Shown piece after piece: positions 50,201 through 60,957 of a DNA stretch of 64,000 nt. Position 1 is the first letter of the stretch, and every line of letters begins with the position of its first letter. Under the pieces are notes generated by a model. That model searched no databases. It was given only the letters and a program-made list of their open reading frames with translations, and had not been told where the DNA came from. A program made the position numbers and the translations under genes. The DNA is taken from assembly GCA_023238725.1 (NCBI GenBank), contig CM041537.1:29670009-29734008 (forward strand). Reading direction: 5' to 3'. This stretch comes from Scortum barcoo. Taxonomy: Eukaryota > Chordata > Actinopteri > Centrarchiformes > Terapontidae.

Positions 50201-51534
50201 GCTTCCTCTTCTTTTTCTTCTTCTTCTTCTTCTTCTCTCCGCCTCTTAAAAGTGTTCATGTTGCAGAAACTGTGCGATGAAACTCACAGAAACAGGCATG
50301 TGGGATGCAAATCTCAGCCTCTCCTCAGGTAAACTCTCACTGACCTTGAGGTGGCGCCGTAATAATCAAGTTTATCTTGAAAGTGTCAAAATGCAGCTGT
50401 CATCTATTTAATCTCTCAAGTTATCTGAATGTTTGCTCTGATGATCTTCTGCTCTAAAATTGTAAAATTTTGCAATTTTCTCAAAATCCAAATTTCAAAT
50501 TTCAAATCAAAATTCTCCAGAACTCATCAGAAACCTCTGGGCCAATCATCCCAAAACTTCGTCAGAATCACTGTTGGACTTTGCTGATCTAAAGATATCA
50601 AAGGAATTTCAGTACCTTAATCTGTTTCAATCGTACAAGCCAATAAGTTTTTCTGAAAATAAGTCATAGTCAAAAATCTGCACTAGCTGATGAACGCTAT
50701 GAAATACCAACCAGAAATTTCAGACACAAGTTCAGAAGTTTTCACTAAGCTTACATATTAAAGCCCACTGCACTTAACCTCTAGAGGGTGCTATAATGAT
50801 GTATATCTTCTAATCACCTTAATGGGTTTGTATGAAATTTGGTTTGCACGATCTAGGGTCATGACTGAGCCAAAACGTTAAATTCCTAGATATTTTACTT
50901 TCAAAACTTGAAAAAATAAAACAAAATCACCCGTATGTCCTACAGGACTCAAATATTTTCAGCACAATTATTGTTGTTCTACTGATGTTTCCCTCACTGT
51001 GACCTACTATATGGTCATCTGTTATTATAATAACAATAACAGTAATAATAATAACATAGTTATAATCTGATGAGAGTGTATTGTATTGTGTTGTATTGTT
51101 CAGTGTGTATTGTACATTAATCAAACCTCATCACCACCATCACATAAAGGGAATCATCTCTGACTGATGTATCACTAGAAACAAATCAACACTGAGACGT
51201 ACTTCAGACTTATTGTGTGACTGTTACTTCCTGTCCTCGCAGTCAAACAGAACCACAACAGATCCACTACCCCCACAGCGACGGTCAGTACCCAAGCGGC
51301 GCTGGATCAGTTGCAACCATGCCCTTTCACCCTGCGTTACTGGAGCACTACCTGCCACAGACCCCGCCCACAGCACGCCGAACAGAGGGCCATGCCACGC
51401 CCACTTCCCTGCCCAGAGAACGAGAGAGGGAACGAGAGAGGGAGCGAGAGAGGGAGCGGCCTCCGTACAGCGAGGGAGAGGAAAGTGATGGCGGAGAAAG
51501 AAGTGAGGGGGAGCTGGTGCTCCTGACAGACTGA
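37034..51534 (+). CDS. sox13: SoxD transcription factor Sox13, whole coding span (13 exons)
   Basis: Joining 37034-37249, 37399-37501, 39181-39267, 40308-40480, 41519-41587, 41711-41825, 43800-43876, 44526-44691, 45686-45816, 47688-47793, 48226-48396, 49472-49688 and 51243-51534 gives an open frame of 640 codons plus TGA. Every junction is GT-AG and phase-consistent. Domain order: a VKVE sumoylation-type motif (residues 24-27), a SoxD leucine-zipper coiled coil running into a glutamine-rich stretch (about 141-216), a PLNL motif (285-288) like the CtBP-binding motif of Sox6, the HMG box (about 436-506, with RPMNAFMVWAKDERR), a conserved flank (KPRPKRTCIVEG) and an acidic tail ending LVLLTD. 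Human SOX13 is about 620 residues, so the length fits. SoxD proteins act in the nucleus, dimerise by the coiled coil, bend DNA at AACAAT-type sites and have no transactivation domain of their own. VMPTIEK..DWKEK and the tail LVLLTD fit Sox13 rather than Sox5 or Sox6. The span includes introns. Confidence 0.95.
37399..37501 (+). CDS. sox13: sox13 coding exon 2 (alternative donor inside)
   Basis: The exon follows tttcctgacag and encodes EGSPGKELPHRQ..GHSSFKE. It ends in phase 1 at GAAG|gtctgt, which joins to TA-ATG of the next exon to give FKE-V-MPTIEK, matching the NLKE-V segment of human SOX13. The upstream donor CCCAG|gtaaag after 37411 also ends in phase 1 and would give a 13-base exon. The full-length form is chosen because it restores the conserved KEV junction. 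Confidence 0.75.
39181..39267 (+). CDS. sox13: sox13 coding exon 3
   Basis: The acceptor is ctgttaacag at 39180. The exon encodes (V)MPTIEKLLNADWKEKLL..TGQLK, the conserved SoxD segment just before the coiled coil. It enters and leaves in phase 1, with donor AAAG|gtcagc. The open frame continues upstream to 39093, but that stretch carries no SoxD similarity. Confidence 0.9.
40128..40239 (+). repeat. Dispersed repeat family A, copy 2
   Basis: Very close to copy 1 over gctctgtttttggtcttt, cacctcctgagggaaatagc, gctgctaaatgctccactat and gttcaccag. It sits just upstream of the sox13 exon 4 acceptor, so it forms the end of that intron. Confidence 0.75.
40308..40480 (+). CDS. sox13: sox13 coding exon 4 (coiled coil)
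   Basis: The acceptor is acctccag at 40307 and the donor GAACAG|gtactg. It encodes (G)TPESLAEKELQLL..INQLSGLREQLL..HSEQRNMAALLLEKQQQQ, the leucine-zipper coiled coil that mediates homo- and heterodimerisation among SoxD proteins. It enters in phase 1 and ends in phase 0. Runs of CAG codons begin the glutamine-rich part. Confidence 0.95.
41368..41392. repeat. (AC)n microsatellite in sox13 intron
   Basis: About 12 AC units in the intron before coding exon 5. Confidence 0.9.
41519..41587 (+). CDS. sox13: sox13 coding exon 5 (Q-rich end of coiled coil)
   Basis: A 23-codon exon, phase 0 at both ends, encoding IAKQQQQLIQQQHKINLLQQ and three more residues. This is the Q-box that closes the SoxD coiled coil. 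The acceptor is gtgcctcag and the donor ATCCAG|gtcagc. Confidence 0.95.
41711..41825 (+). CDS. sox13: sox13 coding exon 6 (NAGNAG acceptor)
   Basis: It encodes (Q)VNMPYVMIPAFHP..PLQPIPCKP, close to the VNMPYVMIPAF stretch of human SOX13. The acceptor region reads cccagcag, so splicing may use the AG at 41710 (adds one Gln) or at 41713. The first is chosen because human SOX13 has an extra Q here. It ends in phase 1 at CCAG|gtcagt. Confidence 0.92.
43800..43876 (+). CDS. sox13: sox13 coding exon 7
   Basis: The acceptor is cataccacag. It encodes (A)VDYPMQLLQNPHPAPVKRSS up to FRQ, parallel to VEYPLQLLHSPPAPVVKRP in human SOX13. It enters in phase 1 and ends in phase 0 at CGACAG|gtacag. Confidence 0.93.
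44241..44269. repeat. (GT)n microsatellite in sox13 intron
   Basis: About 14 GT units in the intron before coding exon 8. Confidence 0.95.
44526..44691 (+). CDS. sox13: sox13 coding exon 8 (PLNL motif)
   Basis: The acceptor is gtgtgtttag. It starts EAIQPLNLTSKPK; PLNL resembles the CtBP-recruiting motif known in Sox6. The rest is a low-constraint Ser/Pro/Leu linker ending SPPRSAL. It ends in phase 1 at CTCA|gtgagt. Confidence 0.92.
45686..45816 (+). CDS. sox13: sox13 coding exon 9 (RD/RE tract)
   Basis: The acceptor is cgtcttcag. It encodes (S)FLGDGDVVTQAIHDAQQLLR, matching the human FLGEGDAVTKAIQDARQLL segment. It is followed by a low-complexity run GGRERDRDRERERDGGGKM written by GACAGG/GAGAGA repeats. 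It ends in phase 0 at AAGATG|gtgagc. Confidence 0.93.
46145..46238 (+). repeat. Dispersed repeat family A, copy 3
   Basis: It shares gtccaatatc, ctcttttagctctgt, cacctcctaaaggaaa and gctgctaaatgctccactat with the other copies, with more substitutions and an end at cactatggg. It lies in the intron between sox13 exons 9 and 10. Confidence 0.7.
47688..47793 (+). CDS. sox13: sox13 coding exon 10 (acidic/serine linker)
   Basis: The acceptor is ttttatgtctttag and the donor GAGG|gtaggt. It encodes DYKDSPRSERISQSERGEDR and then a His/Ser/Asp-rich end. It is a poorly conserved linker before the HMG box, placed by phase (0 in, 1 out) and by the strong splice sites. Confidence 0.85.
48226..48396 (+). 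CDS. sox13: sox13 coding exon 11 (HMG box, first half)
   Basis: The acceptor is tttcctgtag. After a short linker (residues 415-435) the HMG box begins HIKRPMNAFMVWAKDERRR and continues ILQAFPDMHNSSISKIL. These residues form helices 1 and 2 and the minor-groove wedge. The exon stops inside the box in phase 1 at CTGG|gtgagc. Confidence 0.98.
49472..49688 (+). CDS. sox13: sox13 coding exon 12 (HMG box, second half)
   Basis: The acceptor is cttgtctttag. It encodes (G)SRWKGMSNQEKQPYYEEQAR and then LSRQHLERYPDYKYKPRPKR, completing the HMG box, followed by the SoxD-conserved basic region TCIVEGRRLRVGEYKAMMKS. It ends in phase 2 at ACACAG|gtacca. Confidence 0.98.
50161..50236 (+). repeat. 18-bp minisatellite grading into (TTC)n
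   Basis: ttctgcttcctcttcttg occurs three times (50161, 50179 and a slightly altered copy at 50197), then about eight TTC units. It lies in the intron before the last sox13 exon. Confidence 0.9.
50600..51010 (+). repeat. Dispersed repeat family B, copy 2
   Basis: Partner of the copy at 3471-3700, in the intron before the last sox13 exon. The best block is aacaaaatcacccgtatgtc (about 50920). The element type is not recognised. Confidence 0.5.
51243..51534 (+). CDS. sox13: sox13 coding exon 13 (C-terminus, stop)
   Basis: The acceptor is ctgtcctcgcag. It encodes (S)QTEPQQIHYPHSDGQYPSG, a VATMPFHPALLEHYLPQ segment aligned with the LVEHYVP region of human SOX13, an Arg-Glu dipeptide tract (about 51417-51458) and the acidic tail EGEESDGGERSEGELVLLTD. 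TGA is at 51532-51534. Of the open frames across this exon, only this one both fits the incoming phase and gives the conserved tail. Confidence 0.95.
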
Positions 51535-53171
51535 TGGGGGGGAGGGAGAGGAAAAAAAGGAAAAGGGGGGTGAGGGATGAGAGGGGAGGGTAACCGAGGA
51601 GGAACGGTGCTCATTGTTGACTGACAGTCAGAGAAGAAGAAAGAGGATGAGCAGGGAACACGGGGAGGAATTAGGTGTAAATGAAAGATAAAATTGCCCC
51701 TCTGTTAGGCAAAAAAGGAGAGATGTGGTGAGAAAATCAAAATCACCCCCTTGTAAATGAGTTGTTTTCTTTGAACCCTGTCAAACACACACACACACAC
51801 ACACACACAAACAAAGGCAAGCTTTATATGCTGATGTGTTATCAGCTGCTTTGTTTTTTAATACAGAAGGTATCGTGAGGTTATAATGTAGAAGGTTTAT
51901 CATTTAATCCCATATGCTACTTGTTCACCATCAATGCTGACTTTTAGCACACAAAGTTTCCCACAAGGATTATGTCCATGTGAGTGTAAGAGAACCCACA
52001 CAAGATCAACAGAAGCCTGTTTTCACCTGTTAGACAGCTGGGGGACCTCAGAGTGGCGGGATGACTTCTCTGTGGTTGGAGCAACAGGCCTGAGATGAAG
52101 CTGTTATCAGTATGTCAGTACTGCCCCCTGCTGGTAAAGATTGGTTATTACTACATGAGCCCCTGTCTGCTCATTTTCACTGATGAGGTGTGTGTTGCAA
52201 CACAGGCTGTTAAAATCAGTGACATCTAACCCACTTAACTGATGGTTCTGACAAGTTAAAACACTTCAAATTTAATCTGAAGAAAGATTCAAGGTGTGTT
52301 CTACCTTCTGTCAAGTTAGGAGACGACCAAAAAAAAAAAAAACTCCAATCCCACTGAATCCTACACTGCAGATCCCATAAGACCCACAGTGCAGTTTGAC
52401 AATGTCCTTCATTAGACCCTCCCTGTCTGCCCACTATGTTTCAGGCTCAGTTTGTGACACAGGCCTTCTGCTGTAAATCTAAAGTCACTCAGCCCAGGCC
52501 CAGATGACCCTGCTGACATCATGATGGTTAATTACTGGCAGAGCCCCAGCACACATTACACAGCTGTTTTCAGACTGGATAGAAAACTGAACTTGATGTT
52601 TAATATCATTAGAGTGTTCCTTTAATACATTAAGTTCAGATCACAGGGGCATTCAGCTGATACGGTATATCTTTATATTTTACTCTCTGAAAAAATCTCT
52701 GAAAAAAATCCTGGCAGATGTTAGCAGCTGCTGCACATTATACTAGTGAATCCAAGGTTTCATCTTAACAGGACTTGTTTGTATCAGACTTGTCTGTCAC
52801 CACCTGTGAAATAAATGTTTTAGTAAAGCGATGTCACAATGTACCTAATGTTTTACAATCAGACCAATAAAATCATTTTTAACAAGTTAATAATTTCTAC
52901 AGTACGCAGTCAATCAAACCCTCCCCTTCCACGTCCCCTCACATCACAACCGTTGAGCTGAGCTGTGCTGTATATGCTGTATTTGTGTGTTTATCACTTC
53001 TCCTTGTATGTTGGGTTGACCTCAGCCTTGCATATTTTTATACTTGTGTTTGCTTCTTTGAGTGTTAGTTGACTGTTGTGTTGAGCACCTCCTATCTGTA
53101 TATCCAGATGTTTTTTGCTGCTTTCTAGATGCAGCTTCCCACAGCACTTGAGAAAATGTCCACATACAAGT

Positions 53172-53390
<219 letters not shown>

Positions 53391-54942
53391 TTGAGAAATT
53401 AAATATTTTTCAGGAATCATCAGTTTCTTGGACTAGTACATCAGGCCAAGATATTCATTCTGATGGTTTTCTTAAATCTCCTGAAGCTGTCCTTCAATCA
53501 GATTTGAAGACTGAAGGTGAAACTAAGAGGCCTTTTTGCAGTGACAGGTCAATCAGCCTCATGTTAGAGCTGAAGTGAGCTGCTGTTTTCTTATTTCACC
53601 TTTTACCATCTGCCAGACTAACAGAGATGCAAATTAATCCCAAATCACATTTCACAGGAGAGTGAAAGCTGATGTTGAGATGGAGCTGCTCTTTCATGGT
53701 GCAGAGTGACGGTCAGTTAATGGTAAGAAGCTGTTGGCAGTGCTCCCCAAAGTGAAAGAAATATACTCAAGTTCTGGATGACTGAACCATTGGTCAATTT
53801 CATGACGACACAGACACCAAAACCATCCATGAGTGCTCAGCACACGAATGACTGTGGTGCTCTGTTCTAACAATGTGGCTTGTTGAGTGATATGAGGCTC
53901 AACATTAGGACTATGTTCTTTGACTGTAAGGCTCTATACACTGATGGTTGGAATTACTGCATTGGCATGCTGGTTGCTTTAGAAGCATTCTCAAAATGTG
54001 TGTTTTAAGCACATACAAGCTTATAGTAATAGTAATATTTATGTGCTGTTAACTGAGTGTACAAATATGCTGATTGGCAGCCTGAAGCGAGCTGTGTGTG
54101 AAAACACACCTGATTTCCCAAAGGAAAACTTTTTTAATAAAGATTGATTTTATTTTCATTTTCCACGTCAGAAATGTGTCGTTCAAATAATAAAGCACAG
54201 TAAGCTCCATGGTAATGATGCTATAGTCTGGCACACTCAGTCTTACTTGTATTTTTGAATGGTTTAAGCTACAAACTTTAAGGTCAGATGAAAAAAGACA
54301 CGTGAAGTGAACTGTACCTTAATTTGTAATTTCATGTAATTAATTGGTACAGTTTGAATCAAATATGAGACAAAAAAAAACGAGACAGTGCACATCTTAA
54401 AGTCACTGCTCAGTGGATGGATATGTGGTTGCATTACATAAAATAGTGCCAGAAATAAGCCTGCTCCTCAGCATGCTGACATCATGTTGCTTTGAGTCTG
54501 TAGTAATGTGTGGAATGTGTGTAACACTTCTGAGCACATGGATCGTTTTTGTGTCTTTGTTCTCATCGCTCGACCGAGTAGTAGGGCAATTTCAGGAACC
54601 TAAATAATACTGGGATTAACCCACCTCTTGCTAACTGCAGGGTGGCAAATTAAAGTGGCCGAAAAAGAAACATTTCACCCCTCAGAGTTGGGGCTCATCC
54701 TCTACAATCATGGTCAGGGCCGTGCAGCGCCTCTGCTGGCTTTTGTGCACAGAGACGGGTATCAGAGGAAAATGTTTGTCTTATTTTAGTGCTGGCATGC
54801 TGAGGAGTCACCTGTCGTTGCCCCTGCTGATGTAAATATAGAGAGAGACTTTATTTTGTTTATGAGAGCCTGTGTAATTTAAAGGTGTACGTTTCTCTAC
54901 ATTTTCAGAGTTTTGTGTTGTTGTTTTTTTTTCTTGAAAGAC

Positions 54943-54948
54943 AATAAA
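54943..54948 (+). terminator. sox13: Candidate distal poly(A) signal of sox13
   Basis: AATAAA followed within about 15-40 bases by a T/GT-rich stretch (ttggttgtgttaactgagtt), the usual layout of a vertebrate cleavage site. Confidence 0.5.
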
Positions 54949-54969
54949 TTGGTTGTGTTAACTGAGTTT

Positions 54970-56307
54970 GTTTTTTCTTTCAATAAGTACGTGTGTGTGT
55001 GTGTGTTTGTCTCCACAGGCCTGACTGCTTCACTAATTACTTTGCTCCATAATTCAGGTCTCCAGGGGTTGTTCCCATGGTAACAGGCCACCTCAGCTCT
55101 TTTCTGCTCATCTCTCCATTTACACATTTTAACAGTGTGATTCTTGACATATGCTTAACTGTAAATTAGCGTCTTGTGGTACTGATTAATCACACAGGAA
55201 AAGGCTTAGTACATCAAAATGGAGCATTTGGACATTGTAACTTGTCAAACAGCTGTATAATAGTTACTAAATAATTACAGCTGCACTCTAAATGGGTGTA
55301 AATGGATCACAGCTGTTATTAGTTCTACTGTTCAGCTCTCTGACAAGTGTTGAAAAAGTGCAAAAGGAGTTCAAAAATTGGTTCATGGTACTGTGATGCA
55401 TTCCTGAGATAATAGTTTGGATTGTAGAAATGTTCATAAGTGTTCTGAAGTGAAAGTGAAACAGACATTTAGCCCATGAGCAGATCATGGTATGTCTTTA
55501 GTCTTCCCTTGCTGTCGTAATATTAAACTGTGATGAGATTAAGTTTCACCTGAGTGACCTGAGGGGCCGCCTGCTTTTTTTAAACTTAATGTTGGGAAAT
55601 AATGTGCATTATGAGTTTCACCCTAAATAAACAGAGCAAATCAGGACCATCAGTGTGCTTTCATCTGATTTGACTGATATTAACAACCAATAATCACCTT
55701 TTTCTAACAGAGTCCTGTCTTTCCCTAGAAATAATTAGATGATGTTGAGCTGTGTTGTGATGATGTGTGTTCATGTATGATGAGATCATTCATAGTAAGA
55801 GGCAGATATAGGTAAATATATAGGGAAATATAGGTGCTTTATTGGGTACTTTCTGTATTAGAAAACATTCTCAGGTTTGTTGATAGCTCTGAACCTGTAA
55901 CTGTAGAACCTTTCGGATCAGTTCAGCTTATGAACTGCATTCCTCCACAGGATAAATACATTTAAATAAATGACATAAATGCACAGTGTGAAAGCCTGAA
56001 GGCACCAGCAGTTTGTCATCAGCTCCCAGCAGACGAAACCTTTGTGTTCAAGATCAGGTGGACAGATCAACACAGAATATGTCAGAAGAGTTACTTATTC
56101 TGTCCAGTATGGTGTTAATAACAAGCATGTGGAGACATTTGTCAGACTTTATTTGGTCAGATGTGTATTCAGAGAGGCAGCTAACTCACTTTTGAGTGGA
56201 GTCCATCTAAAATAATAAAGTGATGGTGAGACAGTGAGTAGAACAACGCCACTTAAGTCAGAGCCATGAAAAGCTCCACGCTAGGGAGTCCTCACCACAA
56301 TCTGTAT

Positions 56308-56361
<54 letters not shown>

Positions 56362-56514
56362 TCCGGCAGGATGTACCACAGCACATGGTTCCTCTTTCCT
56401 TCCCCCAGTTAGGGACAGGAGGAAACTGAGTGTCAAAAGAAGAGTCGTACATTGGTACTTTCATGGATTCCCAGGACCTTTCAGACCAGACAAATCAAAA
56501 GCACATAGACATTT
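54970..56514. other. Intergenic space between the converging genes
   Basis: No gene seen. It begins after the probable sox13 cleavage site and ends at the probable etnk2 poly(A) signal, and holds a GT tract near 54987-55006 and the (GT)n at 56312. Confidence 0.4.
56312..56359. repeat. (GT)n microsatellite
   Basis: About 24 uninterrupted GT units between the two gene ends. Confidence 0.95.
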
Positions 56515-59500
56515 TTTATTATCTTATACATTTTAATGGAAATATTTACTGACAGCTGTTAAATTATTCTTTTTGCCACTCCTACAGAGGTATGAAGGAT
56601 CACTGTACAGTAAGCTTTTTCAAAGTATTTCTTACAGTATTTACATCCTCCATCTCCACTGGCCGCACACATTGAAGCAGCATCTCCATTAGCAGTGGAT
56701 AAGTACATTTACAAAGTCACATCTGCAAGCCAAACACCGGGTCCCTAGCATTTACAAAAAGTTAATGTCAGTACATACAGGAAAAAATCTGTACAGTGTT
56801 TCTTAAAATTAAGTTAGTACATTCACACACAAAAATAGTTAATCTCAAATGAACTGCAGTGCAAACCCTCTGAAGCTAACCATTTTGGTATGATTAGAAA
56901 ACAACATAAGAAAAGGTGTGAAATGCAATGTTAGATTTACTCAATAAATAAACCCTGTTTAAAAGTGCTTTGACCCCCAACATAAAGAGTGTGAAATCTT
57001 TGACGGCCGGAGTGGAACAGGAAATTCAGACAGTCTGTCAGGTCGCCAAAAAAAAACAGATCTACTGGTCTTTAAACCAGCTTTGTTTTCAAGTTCAGTC
57101 CACAACAAGTTCTTGTTTGGCTTATTTTCACCTTACCCAGTGTGTAATGCATGAGAAAATGATCACAAGTTTTGAAATTTGAAAATGATACTTTCAGCAT
57201 GTATTCTTTTCAATCTATGGTTTTCATACAGAGTATTTACTATATGTAACTGTGCTGTACTTTCTGTTGTATGGAATCTAAAAACTTCACTGTCAGTGCA
57301 GTCAACAGTGCAAAATTTTCTCACAGATCATTTGCCTGTGGATACTTAAAGGACCAGTCACTATGTTCTTATTGTTGACTACATCCAAATACTTTAAATA
57401 ATTCATAATGTAAGACTTTGGAAACAGTCGTTTGACACCTCCATCACAACTAAGCAACATGTGGTGATGAAGACCATGTCATCATTTTGAGAGTAATAGT
57501 AAGTTTCAATTCTCGATGTTATCATCATCGTGAATTGTGCTTTTAACACACTGTATGGTTGTCTGAATGCTCTATGTGAAGCACATTCAAACCCTCAGAA
57601 CACACACTGGACTCATCTACTTCATGGACACAACGGCATTTTGGTGCCACACAACACAGTGGGTAAGGTGACCAATCAGCCAAATATTAGCACACTCCAG
57701 AATGAGTACAGTTTTTAGGACAACCTAAATTCAGTGTGGAATGTGTTTTCAGTTAAATCCTACATTTAGCTCAAGCCTTTAACGTCAGTGACTCCCATCA
57801 GAGTGTTAGACATCATTTCAGAGGAAGCCAAATAAACCCCCGCAAACAAAATTACGTCAACAGCTGAGGTCAGCATCCTCTATTAAGTGAATTCATTCAG
57901 TGCTCATGGAGTGTAAATGCCCTTTTTAATCGAGGCTGAATTCCTACCAGAGTATTAGGACTGTGCGTTCAAGCAGCAAGCTAATTTGGTCTCCAAATCT
58001 ACTAAGAAGATTATTCCACTATTAATTCACTAAAGGGCCTCTTGATTATTCTGAAATTAAAAATGCACTACTGACGTGGGTGATTTGACTTTTTCAAGAC
58101 AATCTCCTGTTAGCTTTCTGCTCTGATATATGTGCCACCATGTGAGTACATCTCTCACCAACACGAAGCCCATTTTGCCTCACACAGTCCTAAAATGAGT
58201 TACACTTCACATTCAGAGGGCTCTGATCATTGCGTCTAAAGGACAAGAACCACTGACACATTTCAAACAGAAAATGTGATCCCTTTGAAAGCACTTGTGT
58301 CATTTCTCAGGTTAACTGTCAAGTCTGAAAACCATTAACAGTTAGTCTGCTTTGAAGGGCTGCCACTCACTTGGTAAATTATTAAGCCCATCAGTTACAT
58401 GAGACATGCAGTGGAGGACAAAGGTCAGGGCTCAGCGTCTCCCCCTGCTGGGCCTCTGAGGGTTACATATCCTCAAGTTGTTTATCAATCCGGTCTAATG
58501 AGCAACTGCATTACTGATGCTGAGGAGGAGAGAATCCAGCTCATTATGACAGGAGGTTTTTATAAGGGACTACACCGTGTAAAGGTATCTACAGGTTTCA
58601 CAAAGCCAAACAAGGGACAATTTAAGACCAAGTCAAGTAGAGCTCATGCTATGAGTTCATTAATCGACTGACAGAAAAATAATTCAAACTCTTTTGACAG
58701 CTGCAGTTTTCTTCAAGCTTTTTTTAAAAACATTTCTAATCATTTTCTGGTTGCTGATCTTTTTGACATTTTAACTGATTGAACAATTACTAAACCCTGA
58801 TTAACAATAATGAACAAAAATCACTTAGTTGCAGCCCTTGACTTATGTGCCATCACTTGGGCTTGGGTGTATGAAAGCTGCATTATGGGAAGTGTAGTAT
58901 CCAGTGTTTTTGGTGTAATATAATGTTTCTGGAGTACAAACGCAGACGAGATATGTACCAAACTACTTCATCTGTAGTGCATTAACCTAAGAGTGGATAC
59001 AGAGAGCTTTGTTAAAGGAGGAGAATTAGCAGTGCCCTAACATAGTCAGACTCATGGTGGACAATTTAAAAATGACCAGACCCACAATCACAATCGTTAG
59101 GTCAAAGATCCGGGTGTGGTATGCTTGTAGCAGCTAAGAAAGCCATAGAGTTTCAAGCAGAGATGAGGAATGGGCTGCAAGGGTCTGGACCGATTTTTTT
59201 CAGCCAACACTGACTCAAGTGACGTCACTTTCGAGTGACTACGTCTGTGGAGTGTCAGGTGGGAACTTTTTCCATCCAAGTCATAGGTGATCTCGTGACA
59301 GCAACACAGCCCCAGATAACCCATTCCTGCCTCTTTTGAAAGCTAGACTTGATTTGACCGCAGATTTAACTTATGCAATGTCTCATTATGTAACTAAATT
59401 TGGCTCCAAATCTGGAATGGGAATGGATTACAGTGTGGGGCTGAGAGCAGTCTCTGATGTTAACATGGGTGCTATTTCTTCAATCTCAACAGATGAGGGG

Positions 59501-60884
59501 AGGAAAAAAAAAAAAAGAAAAAAAAAAAAGGTGATAGGAGATCATAGAGGGGGTGGTGGAGGGAGGTTGGTTGTGTTTTTCCCAGGAGGTCTGGAAAGTT
59601 TAAATGGAAAGTTCAACAGAGCGTTTCGCCGTAACCATAAAAGTCAAGAAGGTGGAAAAACAGTGTGAGGACAGAAATGCACACAGAGTTTAAAGTGACA
59701 TTTACACAGGTCACAGATCTATCTCCTCTTTCAGTATCACTTCCCAACTCAACACAAAGCAACACTTAGTAAAGCAACCCAAACTGAAGAGTTGCTTTTC
59801 CTGAGATGTTAAATAATCCATAATGTCTTCACATAAATAAATAAATGCACATTTAGCTACTCTCTATCACTGATTGCTATAACACAATAGTGATTCAACC
59901 TACAGCCAATCTATGAAAAGCTTTTCCATTTGCTGTTCCACACACTGTGTCTAAAAGGTCCTTCCAGGTGAAAAGCCCACCAGCACACAGAAAAGTTTGT
60001 TTTATATTTCTTGCAGCAGCAGCAGCAGCAGCATTTTGCTTGAAATAACTAGAGGAGGGACAGCTCACCCTGCAAAATCTGGACAGAGACGACACAGTAC
60101 CGTCCAGTGTTTGTTGCACAGGTGATCTCTGGGAAATGCAGTGCAGAAATGCCATGGCTAACAACACTTAGCACCAAAGATGGAGGAAAAAAAGAGGAAA
60201 GATCGCACAGATACAAGCGTAAAGTGTTAAAAGTATCAAAGTATCTGCAGATAGGAGGAGGAATGGTCTCACCCAACACACCACATGCAAAATCAGACAA
60301 ATCCCAGGTGAAATGTGGTCAGATTCTGATAAGAGGCACTGAGCAATAGATACAGTGCACAGACAGCACAACAAACTATCTGTCAGTCAGTATCACAACC
60401 TCCTTAACTGTCCTTCATTTGACCTTCATTACCAGCGTTGTGGAACATTTTGGCGCCAGTGTGGCGGACAATAAAAAGGTTTCTCAGACAATAAGAAGTC
60501 TGTGATCTTCTCCCTAAACTCAGACTGCAGTGCTGCCCTAAGAGAGCTAAGTTCAGCTGCCCTAACAGAGAAAGCAAGACGTTGGGATTATCAAGATAAA
60601 TTAAGAGCACAGACATACACAAGCATACACTCACACACATACACACAGAACTCATGGAAGATTTCTAATTCTTGAGATAAAAATGTGACAGACGTGGAGA
60701 TAAGTTGGAGGAATGAAAAAGTAATTGCGCTTTTTGCAGAAAAGGGTGCCAGGCAGACCGAACAGTGGTTCATCTGCAGCCGGCTCAGAGAAGAGTTCCC
60801 ATCTCAGAGGGTGTCCTGGCAGAAAACCTGTTACACCCTCCCTCCTGTCTTCTCTCCATCTTCTGTCTTTTTTGCTGCACCCTC
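56515..60884 (-). other. etnk2: Probable etnk2 3' UTR
   Basis: After the stop no coding signal is visible. Reading by eye, the first canonical AATAAA on the - strand downstream of the stop is at 56520-56515, which implies an unusually long 3' UTR of about 4.3 kb. Weaker hexamers (ATTAAA near 57930) could end it earlier. The interval holds an A-rich tract (59503-59530) and a CAG-type triplet run (60015-60033). The extent is inferred only. Confidence 0.35.
60015..60035. repeat. (CAG)n triplet run
   Basis: About six GCA/CAG units in the presumed etnk2 3' UTR. Confidence 0.85.
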
Positions 60885-60957
60885 TCATTCTGGGATCTGC
60901 AGGGCCATCACTGCAGGTTTGGTCTTGAAGTACTGGTTGAAACGTAGCACAGCATAC
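60885..60957 (-). CDS. etnk2: etnk2 last coding exon
   Basis: The acceptor is ccttcttgcag on the - strand. It encodes (G)YAVLRFNQYFKTKPAVMALQ then IPE and TGA (60887-60885), aligned with YAVIRFNQYFKVKP at the human ETNK2 C-terminus. Confidence 0.93.
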
